Positions 1 through 6,706 of a DNA stretch of 10,188 bases are shown in pieces. Numbering within the stretch: position 1 is the stretch's first letter; every line of letters begins with the position of its first letter. Position numbers and translations under genes: made by a program. The stretch comes from Flavobacteriales bacterium UBA4585 (GTDB lineage Bacteria > Bacteroidota > Bacteroidia > Flavobacteriales > Schleiferiaceae), in the NCBI GenBank assembly GCA_949487015.1, contig CATAQZ010000043.1, positions 1 through 10,188 on the forward strand. The letters are read 5' to 3'. The notes beneath the pieces were generated by a model, which worked only from the letters and a program-made list of their open reading frames with translations, was not told where the DNA came from and searched no databases.

Positions 1-396
1 AATCCATTGCCTGGGGATAGAGTTTTTGGTTTTGTAACCACTGCAGATGGACTAAAAGTGCATAGAGATGATTGTCCTAATGCTGTTTTACTGCAAAGTA
101 GATTTGCAAATAGAACATTAAAAGCTAAATGGGTGGACCGTAAAGGGGCCTTTTCAACTATTAATTTATTAATTAAAGGGATGGATCGAATAGGAATCGT
201 GAACGACGTAACAAAAGTGGTTTCGAACGAGCTTAGTATTAACATTAAGGCCATCGCTTTCAGCGTAGACGACGGGTTATTCACAGGGAAGTTAACCATC
301 GAGGTCGCGGATAAATTGGGCTTAACGGACACTATTAACAATATCAAGAATTTAGAGGGTATTAGTAGTGTGTCTCGTGTAGGTAAATTCAATTGA
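1..396 (+). CDS. rel: Rel/SpoT-family (p)ppGpp synthetase/hydrolase, C-terminal fragment
   Basis: This is the 3' end of a long RelA/SpoT-homologue gene; the frame is open at base 1 and ends at TGA 394-396, leaving 131 visible residues. The fragment begins in the zinc-finger/conserved-cysteine region: NPLPGDRVFGF, then a His-Arg-Asp-Asp-Cys stretch (H21, C25 of the fragment). In the family a Cys-Cys pair precedes the NP, and here it would lie just off the window. Residues about 53-131 match the regulatory ACT domain (INLLIKGMDRIGIVNDVTK, then strands ending GISSVSRVGKF). These regions sense ribosome or metabolite state and control the N-terminal hydrolase and synthetase domains, which are not visible. 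From family knowledge, most Bacteroidota carry a bifunctional long Rel, but that cannot be proved from this piece. The TTG at 7 is an internal Leu codon, not a start. A Fur-family gene follows after 28 bases, probably in the same operon. Confidence 0.93.
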   Translation, partial: NPLPGDRVFGFVTTADGLKVHRDDCPNAVLLQSRFANRTLKAKWVDRKGAFSTINLLIKGMDRIGIVNDVTKVVSNELSINIKAIAFSVDDGLFTGKLTIEVADKLGLTDTINNIKNLEGISSVSRVGKFN

Positions 397-424
397 TACG
401 ACGTATTTTAGCGTTTTACTTCTC

Positions 425-874
425 ATGAGTACACAAGAAGCATACAATAAGGTAAAAGATGTATTTGGCCGCTATTTGGAAGAGCATAATCAACGCAAAA
501 CTCCAGAGCGGTTCGCTATTTTAAAGGAGGTCTACGAAAACGAAGACCACTTTGATGTGGAAACCTTGTACCTCAGTATGAAAGACAAGAACTACCGCGT
601 TTCTCGGGCTACCCTATATAATACTATAGAGTTGCTTTTGACTTGTGGCTTAGTTCGCAAACATCAGTTTGGTCAAAATCAAAGCTTTTATGAGAAGTCG
701 TATTTCAACAAACAACACGATCATGTCATATTAACGGATACGGGTGAAGTATTCGAATTTTGTGATCCACGCATTCAAAACATTAAACAAACAATCGAAG
801 AAATTTTCGGTGTAGAAGTAGAAAGCCACAGTCTTTATTTCTATGCTAAAAGAAAAGAGTCGAGCAACAATTAA
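425..874 (+). CDS. Fur-family transcriptional regulator lacking the structural zinc cysteines
   Basis: A 149-residue Fur/PerR/Zur-type DNA-binding repressor. The N-terminal winged helix spans about residues 10-90, with recognition helix SRATLYNTIELL (60-71). The dimerisation and metal domain follows (about 91-143). Residues that align by eye with the regulatory metal site of E. coli Fur are H42 (HFDVETLY), E90 (FYE), H98 and H100 (HDH), and H135 in HSLYFY. The two CxxC pairs that hold structural zinc in many Fur proteins are absent: C93 and C96 of E. coli Fur correspond to L103 and T106, and the C-terminal pair is missing. The only cysteines are C74 and C113. The metal or signal cannot be assigned from sequence; Fur, PerR and Zur all remain possible. 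The start at 425 fits the usual length, with no Shine-Dalgarno sequence. The stop lies 2 bases before the purA start, so co-transcription with purA is likely. No clear Fur box is seen upstream. Confidence 0.93.
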   Translation: MSTQEAYNKVKDVFGRYLEEHNQRKTPERFAILKEVYENEDHFDVETLYLSMKDKNYRVSRATLYNTIELLLTCGLVRKHQFGQNQSFYEKSYFNKQHDHVILTDTGEVFEFCDPRIQNIKQTIEEIFGVEVESHSLYFYAKRKESSNN

Positions 875-876
875 TT

Positions 877-2148
877 ATGGCAGTAGATGTGCTTTTAGGT
901 CTCCAATGGGGAGATGAAGGAAAAGGAAAAATAGTCGATGTATTGACGCGTAAGTACAATATCATCGCCCGCTTTCAAGGTGGTCCCAATGCAGGCCATA
1001 CTTTAGAATTTGAAGGCAAGAAGCACGTACTTCATACCATTCCCTCTGGTGTTTTTCATGAGAATGTAATGAATGTAGTCGGCAATGGCGTTGTCATTGA
1101 TCCTGTGATCTTTAAGGTGGAATTGGATAAACTTATTGACCAGGAACCACACGTCCTAAGTAGATTGAAAATAAGCCGGAAGGCACACTTGATTTTACCA
1201 ACACATCGATTACTAGATGCAGCTAGTGAGGCCGCGAAGGGTAAAAAGAAGATTGGTTCTACGTTAAAAGGAATTGGTCCGACGTATATGGACAAGACAG
1301 GTCGAAACGGATTACGTGTTGGAGATATACAATTGGATAATTTTAGTGAGCTCTACAATGCCTTGGTTACTAAGCACAAGCAACTACTTGCCGGATACGA
1401 AGGATTTGAATATGATTTGGCATCGCTAGAAGAAAACTGGTTTGCTGCAGTTGAATACCTCCGCTCCCTAGATATCATCGATAGTGAGCCATACTTTCAC
1501 GACGCTATAGCAGCAGGACAAACTATTTTGGCTGAGGGTGCTCAGGGGACATTACTCGATATAGATTTTGGCACCTATCCTTTTGTGACCTCTTCAAATA
1601 CCACCTGTGCAGGAGCTTGTACGGGTATGGGAATTGCACCCAATAAGATTAAAAACGTCTACGGAATTTTCAAAGCATATTGTACTAGAGTTGGCTCGGG
1701 GCCATTCCCTACCGAATTGTTTGAAGAAGTAGGAGCTACCATTCAAAAGAATGGTCATGAGTTTGGTGCAACAACAGGGCGCCCTAGAAGATGTGGTTGG
1801 TTGGATTTACCTGCATTGAAATACGCTATCAATGTTAACGGCGTTACTGAATTAATGATGATGAAAGGTGACGTTTTAAGTGGAATAGGTCCGATTAAAG
1901 TATGTACTGCGTATAAATACAATGGAGAAGTTGTAAAACATTTGCCGTATAAACTACAAGAAGATCTTATTGAACCCATTTTCACTGAATTACCGGGTTG
2001 GGATGAAGATCTAATGCAAATGACTTCTGAAGATGCATTCCCGCAGAGCTTTAAGGACTACATTTCATTTATAGAAGCAGAGGTTGGAGTGCCAATCACA
2101 TTAGTGAGTGTAGGGCCAGATCGTGCGCAGACAATAATTAGAGACTAA
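877..2148 (+). CDS. purA: Adenylosuccinate synthetase (PurA)
   Basis: Cytoplasmic enzyme of purine synthesis: IMP + aspartate + GTP gives adenylosuccinate + GDP + phosphate, the first committed step to AMP. It is 423 residues long, normal for the bacterial enzyme (about 430). The N-terminal GLQWGDEGKGK loop carries D13 and K16, and NAGHT carries H41; these match the catalytic Asp13 and His41 of E. coli PurA in number as well as in context. GSTLKGIGPTYMDK (127-140) is the IMP-binding stretch, and SSNTT (239-243) is also conserved. GATTGRPRRCGW (297-308) is the flexible aspartate-binding loop with its arginines. K330-G-D332 is the guanine-recognition motif, and SVGPDRAQTI closes the protein near 411-420. 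The ATG is 2 bases after the fur-family stop, and the TAA shares its last base with the next ATG (TAATG), pointing to translational coupling downstream. The family is known to use GTP and to be inhibited by (p)ppGpp, which makes the upstream rel gene notable. Confidence 0.98.
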   Translation: MAVDVLLGLQWGDEGKGKIVDVLTRKYNIIARFQGGPNAGHTLEFEGKKHVLHTIPSGVFHENVMNVVGNGVVIDPVIFKVELDKLIDQEPHVLSRLKISRKAHLILPTHRLLDAASEAAKGKKKIGSTLKGIGPTYMDKTGRNGLRVGDIQLDNFSELYNALVTKHKQLLAGYEGFEYDLASLEENWFAAVEYLRSLDIIDSEPYFHDAIAAGQTILAEGAQGTLLDIDFGTYPFVTSSNTTCAGACTGMGIAPNKIKNVYGIFKAYCTRVGSGPFPTELFEEVGATIQKNGHEFGATTGRPRRCGWLDLPALKYAINVNGVTELMMMKGDVLSGIGPIKVCTAYKYNGEVVKHLPYKLQEDLIEPIFTELPGWDEDLMQMTSEDAFPQSFKDYISFIEAEVGVPITLVSVGPDRAQTIIRD

Positions 2149-3659
2149 TGAAAAAAGCCATACTTATTTGTGTGGCTCTTTTTTTCTCTACCCCTCAGTC
2201 GGGGTGGAGTCAGACGAAAATTCAGATCATTCGTAGCGATACAACCGACTTCATCAAAGGTGATAATGGTGTGCAAACGTATTATTTGAAAGGAAATGTA
2301 ACTCTAAAACAGGATGTTGCGTTAATGTATTGTGATTCAGCGGTTTTGTATCGTCCACAGAACACTTTTGAAGCATATGGTAATGTCAAAGTCAGGCAAG
2401 CAGATACCGTTCTTATTACTGGGGAGGAATTAACGTACGTGGGCGACAAACGGACGTTTACAATTACTGATAATGTAGTTTTAAAAACACCATCCTCAAG
2501 GCTTGGTACTAAAGTCTTAAAGTACGATAGAAATACCTCTACGGCCTACTACCTCACCAGATCCACATTGGAACGAGAAGAACTGCGGATAACTTCTGAT
2601 GTTGGGAATTACAATACGGAATACGAAGTCGTTCGTTTAAGAGGGAATGTTATAGCGATTGATTCCGCTTTTAAGATGACTACAGACACGCTTTTATACA
2701 GTCCCAAAAAAAATAAATACTCTTTCGCCGGACCTACACAACTCATTAGGGACAGCACACAACTGTATTGCTCTCAGGGAACATATTCCGCAGATTCAAC
2801 CTTGCTCGAGTTGTATAATGGCGCACAAATGAGGGCTCCAGGACAGTATATAGAAGCGGATAGTCTCTATTATTTTTTAAATTCCGAAGATGGTACATTG
2901 TATGGAAATGCAATGGTGGCGGACTCTGTAGAAGGATTTGTACTTACAAGTAATTTTATAGATTACAAAAAAAGCCCTGTCTACGTAGATGCTTATCGCC
3001 CTGTATTTTATAAGCAAAGTATGGATAATGACACTATTTATGCGAAGGGCGATAGTTTGGCCATTCGTCCTGAATTAGATTCCTCTAAAATTGTTCATTT
3101 GTATGGCGAGACGTCTTTCTATAGTTCTGATTTTCAAGGCATCAGTCCAAACTTTCTGTTTCAAGAGGATGTAGAAAAATTGGCGCTCTACCCTTCCCCC
3201 ACTTTATGGAGTGGAAATAGTGAATTTGGAGCCGACTCGACGGCATTGAAACTAAATGCAAACGAGTTAGACAGTTTGTTTATGCTCAACAACGTGACTA
3301 TAACCACAACAACTAAGGACTCCTTGTGCTTTGACCAAACTACCGGAAAGAAGTTAAAAGGGAACTTTATCGACAATGCTTTGAAAAGCGTTCGTATTGA
3401 CGGAAATGCACAAGCTCTGCTTCATAATGTAAGTGAAGCTGGCAGCATTGAAGGATTGAACAAGAGCAGCTGTTCTTGGATGAAAATTGTATTTCAAGAA
3501 GATGCATTAAAGCGAATACGTATGGCTCGCGACGTGGAGGCGACCTATACTCCTGTAAAATCAGCAGTACCTGAATGGTTACCCGGTTGTCAGCCCAACT
3601 TCGAGCTACGGCCAATTAAAGCGTCCCTTACTCCTACTATTACTCCCGCTCAAGAATAG
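2148..3659 (+). CDS. OstA/LptA-like exported protein (probable LPS transport)
   Basis: A 503-residue exported protein. The first about 21 residues form a signal peptide: KK, then a hydrophobic core ILICVALFF, with likely cleavage near GWSQ. There is no lipobox cysteine. The mature chain is rich in short beta strands with recurring patterns such as YYLKGNVTLKQ (46-56), MYCDSAVLY (60-68), FEAYGNVKVRQ, VRLRGNVIAID and LYGNAMVADS. This is the repeating fold of the OstA/LptA family, strongest at about 25-180. From family knowledge, LptA-type proteins form a periplasmic bridge that carries lipopolysaccharide to the outer membrane LptD. The protein is much longer than E. coli LptA (185 residues), which I recall as usual for Bacteroidota OstA-like proteins. 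The C-terminal section (about 410-470) again resembles the family, and the tail ends with a Thr/Pro-rich stretch. It starts on the last base of the purA stop and overlaps the convergent pyrophosphohydrolase gene by 20 bases. The family call is firm; the exact transport role is inferred. Confidence 0.85.
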   Translation: MKKAILICVALFFSTPQSGWSQTKIQIIRSDTTDFIKGDNGVQTYYLKGNVTLKQDVALMYCDSAVLYRPQNTFEAYGNVKVRQADTVLITGEELTYVGDKRTFTITDNVVLKTPSSRLGTKVLKYDRNTSTAYYLTRSTLEREELRITSDVGNYNTEYEVVRLRGNVIAIDSAFKMTTDTLLYSPKKNKYSFAGPTQLIRDSTQLYCSQGTYSADSTLLELYNGAQMRAPGQYIEADSLYYFLNSEDGTLYGNAMVADSVEGFVLTSNFIDYKKSPVYVDAYRPVFYKQSMDNDTIYAKGDSLAIRPELDSSKIVHLYGETSFYSSDFQGISPNFLFQEDVEKLALYPSPTLWSGNSEFGADSTALKLNANELDSLFMLNNVTITTTTKDSLCFDQTTGKKLKGNFIDNALKSVRIDGNAQALLHNVSEAGSIEGLNKSSCSWMKIVFQEDALKRIRMARDVEATYTPVKSAVPEWLPGCQPNFELRPIKASLTPTITPAQE

Positions 3660-4029
3660 CTTTAATATTAGGTTTAAAATAAGAAGGGCCTTTCATCACT
3701 TTACCGTCTGCTCTGTAAATAGGTTTTCCATCCGCTCCTAGTTTACTCATGTTGCTTGATTGAATTTCTTCAAAAACATCTTCGATGATGTGCTGCATAC
3801 CGTGACTTAATATAGTCCCGCATAATATGTACATCATATCACCCAAGGCATCTGCAACTTCCACAGTATCACCGGCTTGTGCAGCTTCCAAGTACTCCTC
3901 GTTTTCTTCAGCCATTAAGCGGTGTCTTAAAGCGATAATCTCCTTAGAAACTTCAGCTATTGGAGTATATTCATTAGGTATTCCGAAGGTATCGTGGAAC
4001 TTTTCTACATGTTTGATCTGTTTCTGCAT
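3640..4029 (-). CDS. MazG-like all-alpha NTP pyrophosphohydrolase
   Basis: A 129-residue cytoplasmic protein of the all-alpha NTP pyrophosphatase superfamily (MazG, HisE and dimeric dUTPase-like proteins). These enzymes cut nucleoside triphosphates to monophosphate and pyrophosphate. The metal-binding pattern is clear: E41, E42 and E45 in AEENEEYLEA, followed by E57, D60 and D64 in EVADALGDMMY. This is the EExxE...ExxD signature. Helices fill residues 1-92. The tail after SNMSKL (92-97) carries GADGKPIYRADGKVMKG and then SYFKPNI, a C-terminal stretch I recall in similar bacterial and phage proteins. Homologues are often labelled phosphoribosyl-ATP pyrophosphohydrolase, but no histidine gene is nearby and the substrate cannot be told. 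House-cleaning of non-canonical dNTPs is one possibility. The ATG at 4029 gives a full N-terminal helix and has no Shine-Dalgarno. The gene is divergent from the small membrane protein (40-base gap) and convergent with the ostA-like gene. Confidence 0.88.
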   Translation of the reverse strand: MQKQIKHVEKFHDTFGIPNEYTPIAEVSKEIIALRHRLMAEENEEYLEAAQAGDTVEVADALGDMMYILCGTILSHGMQHIIEDVFEEIQSSNMSKLGADGKPIYRADGKVMKGPSYFKPNIKAILERE

Positions 4030-4054
4030 GTCATGCTTATTTTGAACGATTGCA

Positions 4055-4068
4055 TTGTAAATTTACAA
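4055..4068. promoter_or_regulatory. Perfect 14-base palindrome in a divergent intergenic gap
   Basis: TTGTAAATTTACAA reads the same on both strands. It lies in the 40-base gap between the pyrophosphohydrolase start (4029, minus) and the small membrane protein start (4070, plus), ending one base before the latter's ATG. Its core TAAATTTA is one base from the Bacteroidota -7 consensus TAnnTTTG and, being symmetrical, offers that element in both directions. A TTTG at 4041-4044 is too close (13 bases) to be a good -33 partner. It may be a dimeric repressor operator, an overlapping pair of -7 elements, or chance in AT-rich DNA. Confidence 0.4.
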
Positions 4069-4069
4069 C

Positions 4070-4261
4070 ATGGAAAACATTACAACAGGCCACTGGATAT
4101 TTGCTGGAATATTTGCAATAGCATTCTTAATTTACCTCTTCATCAGTTACCGTCGAGACCTGCAGTTACACAAGATTCATTATAAGAGTGGTGGTATTCA
4201 AGTCCTGCTACTTATCGTCATAACGCTGTTCGTTTTGTTTGTCTTCAAGCGTCTGATGTAG
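4070..4261 (+). CDS. Small two-helix membrane protein of unknown function
   Basis: A 63-residue protein made almost entirely of two transmembrane helices: about residues 9-26 (WIFAGIFAIAFLIYLFI) and 43-60 (IQVLLLIVITLFVLFVF). They are joined by a basic polar loop, SYRRDLQLHKIHYKSGG (27-42), and the protein ends KRLM. There is no signal-peptide cleavage site, lipobox or catalytic motif. The distribution of positive charge (loop and C-terminus) suggests a hairpin with its loop and probably its ends placed by the positive-inside rule, but both sides carry few charges. I do not recognise a named family; similar short hairpins occur as conserved hypotheticals in flavobacteria. The coding call rests on the coherent membrane pattern and on a start that fits the divergent gap. 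It sits 48 bases upstream of the E1 gene and could be read from the palindrome region or be the first gene of that operon. Confidence 0.72.
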   Translation: MENITTGHWIFAGIFAIAFLIYLFISYRRDLQLHKIHYKSGGIQVLLLIVITLFVLFVFKRLM

Positions 4262-4275
4262 CATCGATTCTGTCG

Positions 4276-4283
4276 TATATTTG
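4276..4283 (+). promoter_or_regulatory. Candidate Bacteroidota -7 promoter element upstream of E1
   Basis: TATATTTG matches the Bacteroidota primary sigma -7 consensus TAnnTTTG exactly. It sits 26 bases before the ATG at 4310, so transcription would begin near 4290 with a leader of about 20 bases. No good -33 TTG is seen at the usual spacing; the nearest TTTG (4238-4241) is about 34 bases away. The location in the largest gap of the plus-strand run supports it, but the match alone is weak evidence. Confidence 0.4.
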
Positions 4284-4309
4284 CCTAGAGTTTAACTCAA
4301 CCCTATCGC

Positions 4310-6706
4310 ATGACAGAAAAGCAGAAAAAAGAAATCAGTTACCAGGAGTACAAGACCGAAGTACTCCAAGATTATAAGATTGCCGTACTATCTCGTGAAT
4401 GCTCTTTAATGGGGCGTCGCGAAGTACTTACAGGCAAGGCTAAATTTGGAATTTTCGGGGCCGGAAAAGAATTGGCCCAAATAGCTTGGGCGAAGGCCTT
4501 TGAAAAAGGTGATTTCAGGAGCGGTTATTACAGGGACCAAACATTTATGATGGCTTTAGGCGAAATGGATGCTAAAAGATTCTTCACCTCCCTTTACGCT
4601 GTAACTGACATTAAGGAAGAACCTATGGCAGGTGGTCGTCAAATGAACGGTCACTTTGCAACCAGATCACTTGATGAAAATGGCGATTGGGTTAACCTTA
4701 CCGAACAATATAACAGCTCCTCTGATATCAGCCCTACTGCTGGGCAAATGCCACGACTATTGGGTTTGGCGCAAGCCTCTAAAGTCTACAAGGAGGTTTC
4801 TTTCAATGGGAGTGAAAAATTCTCGAATAAAGGCAAAGAAGTTGCTTGGGGTACGATCGGAAATGCCTCTACTTCAGAAGGTCTATTTTTTGAAACTATA
4901 AATGCAGCAGGGGTTTTGCAGGTACCCATGGTTATCTCCGTTTGGGACGACGAATATGGAATTTCAGTGGGTGCGGAATATCAAACTACGAAGCAAGACA
5001 TTAGCGAGATTCTTAAGGGATTCCAGCGCGATGAAAAAGGCAACGGGTACGATATTTTTGTAGTCGAAGCTTGGGATTACCCGGCATTAATCAACACCTT
5101 TTTACATGCTGGACGCGTAGCACGAGAAGAGCACGTTCCAGTGATGATTCACGTAAAAGGGATGACACAGCCGCAAGGACACAGTACCTCCGGATCGCAC
5201 GAACGTTACAAAAGCGCAGAGCGTTTGCAATGGGAGAAAGATTACGATTGTATCTTAAAATTCGGGGAATGGATATTGACCCATGAAGTGGCCAGCCAAG
5301 CAGAATTGGACGAAATAACGAAAGAAGCGAAAAAGCTTGCTCGTGAGGGTAAGAAAGAAGCTTGGACCATCTACCAAAGCCATCCTATTCGTTTACGAAA
5401 TGAAGTTTTACCCCTCTTGAAGGCTATTCAAACTCAGGGCGAGAAAGGTATATTTATAACGAATACAATAAAGGAACTGGAATCCCATGAGGATTTAGAG
5501 GTTGCACATTCGTTTAAAGCAGTGCGCAAAGCACTTCGTACCGTTGCTGGAGACAATAATATAGATGTTACTACTCTTAAGAGTTGGTTGAAGAAAGAAG
5601 AAGCGGTACAACGCGAACGTTACTCTTCTCATCTCTACAGCGTTCAATCAGAGGCGGCATTGCTGGATCATACGCCAGCTCAGTATGCTACCCAGGAAAT
5701 GGTTGATGCACGTATTGTGCTTAGAGATAATTTTGATGCTCTATTTTCCAAATACCCTGAAGCCATGGTATTCGGAGAAGATTCCGGTAAAATAGGCGAT
5801 GTCAATCAAGGTTTAGAAGGAATGCAAGCTAAATATGGCGAGACTAGAGTGCAGGATGCTGGGATTCGCGAAGCAACTATTATGGGGCAAGGTATAGGTT
5901 TAGCCATGCGTGGTTTGCGACCTATTGCTGAAATCCAGTACCTCGACTACTTACTATACGCCCTTCAAATCATGTCTGATGATTTAGCAACTGTTCACTA
6001 CCGCACTGTTGGGGGTCAGAAAGCTCCAACCATTGTGCGTACACGTGGACACAGATTAGAAGGTATTTGGCATTCTGGATCACCTATGGGTACGATCATC
6101 AATACTATCAAGGGAATGTATGTGCTCGTCCCGAGAAACATGACCAAAGCAGCCGGCTTCTACAATAAGTTAATGCAGCTCGATAATCCGGCCATTGTCA
6201 TTGAATGTTTAAATGGATACCGAAGAAAAGAGGCTTTACCTTCTAACTTAGGCGAATACACGGTATCTATTGGTGAAGTTGAAATTATGCAAGAAGGAAC
6301 CGACATTACGTTGGTTACTTACGGTTCAAACTGTACGATAGCCGCCGCCGCGGTACAGGAACTATCTGCCATAGGGATTAGCGTTGAATTGATTGATATT
6401 CAGTCTCTTATTCCATTTGACCTCAAGCATGAGGTAGTTGAAAGTTTAGTGAAAACAAATACTTTAGTGATCCTTGATGAAGATGTTCGTGGTGGCGCCT
6501 CTGCATTCTTATTGCAGCACATCTTAGAGGATCAGAAAGGGTACCAGTATCTGGACGGAGCTCCAGTAACCATTACCGCTAAAGACCATCGTCCTGCTTT
6601 CGCTTCTGACGGTGATTACTTCTCTAAACCTTCTCACGATGATATTGTGGAACAGTTGTATGCTGTCATGCATGAAAAAGATCCTAAGACCTACCCTGCT
6701 TTTTAA
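4310..6706 (+). CDS. 2-oxoacid dehydrogenase E1, fused alpha and beta parts, thiamine-dependent
   Basis: A 798-residue cytoplasmic E1 component that decarboxylates a 2-oxoacid and passes the acyl group to a lipoyl E2. Residues about 20-370 are the E1-alpha part: SDISPTAGQMPRLLGLAQA (138-156), the thiamine diphosphate segment GNASTSEGLFFETINAAG (184-201) through WDDEYGIS (212-219), and GHSTSGSHERYK (290-301), the phosphorylation-loop region in mitochondrial homologues. A charged helical linker spans about 375-465. Residues about 466-798 are E1-beta: VFGEDSGKIGDV (487-498), QDAGIREATIMGQGIGLAMRG (515-535), AEIQYLDYL, then the transketolase C-terminal domain with LVTYGSNCTIA and LDEDVRGGASAF. 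From family knowledge, Bacteroidota carry this single-chain form, annotated as branched-chain or pyruvate E1; the substrate is not decided here. No E2 or E3 gene is in the window. The TAA overlaps the next ATG by one base. The start at 4310 has no Shine-Dalgarno. Confidence 0.94.
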   Translation: MTEKQKKEISYQEYKTEVLQDYKIAVLSRECSLMGRREVLTGKAKFGIFGAGKELAQIAWAKAFEKGDFRSGYYRDQTFMMALGEMDAKRFFTSLYAVTDIKEEPMAGGRQMNGHFATRSLDENGDWVNLTEQYNSSSDISPTAGQMPRLLGLAQASKVYKEVSFNGSEKFSNKGKEVAWGTIGNASTSEGLFFETINAAGVLQVPMVISVWDDEYGISVGAEYQTTKQDISEILKGFQRDEKGNGYDIFVVEAWDYPALINTFLHAGRVAREEHVPVMIHVKGMTQPQGHSTSGSHERYKSAERLQWEKDYDCILKFGEWILTHEVASQAELDEITKEAKKLAREGKKEAWTIYQSHPIRLRNEVLPLLKAIQTQGEKGIFITNTIKELESHEDLEVAHSFKAVRKALRTVAGDNNIDVTTLKSWLKKEEAVQRERYSSHLYSVQSEAALLDHTPAQYATQEMVDARIVLRDNFDALFSKYPEAMVFGEDSGKIGDVNQGLEGMQAKYGETRVQDAGIREATIMGQGIGLAMRGLRPIAEIQYLDYLLYALQIMSDDLATVHYRTVGGQKAPTIVRTRGHRLEGIWHSGSPMGTIINTIKGMYVLVPRNMTKAAGFYNKLMQLDNPAIVIECLNGYRRKEALPSNLGEYTVSIGEVEIMQEGTDITLVTYGSNCTIAAAAVQELSAIGISVELIDIQSLIPFDLKHEVVESLVKTNTLVILDEDVRGGASAFLLQHILEDQKGYQYLDGAPVTITAKDHRPAFASDGDYFSKPSHDDIVEQLYAVMHEKDPKTYPAF

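Noticed and set aside
160..180. AT-rich TTAATTTATTAATTAAA stretch as an origin or operator.
   Set aside because: It lies inside the rel coding sequence and spells the conserved INLLIKG strand of the ACT domain, so codon use explains it.
404..411. TATTTTAG before the fur-family gene as a -7 promoter element.
   Set aside because: It has a mismatch in the TTTG half, no -33 partner at proper spacing, and AT-rich DNA gives such matches often; the gene is more simply read from rel.
3827..4045. Plus-strand open frame opposite the pyrophosphohydrolase gene.
   Set aside because: It mirrors the minus-strand gene that has clear metal-binding motifs, and its own translation is low-complexity Ser/Ala/Leu with no recognisable pattern.
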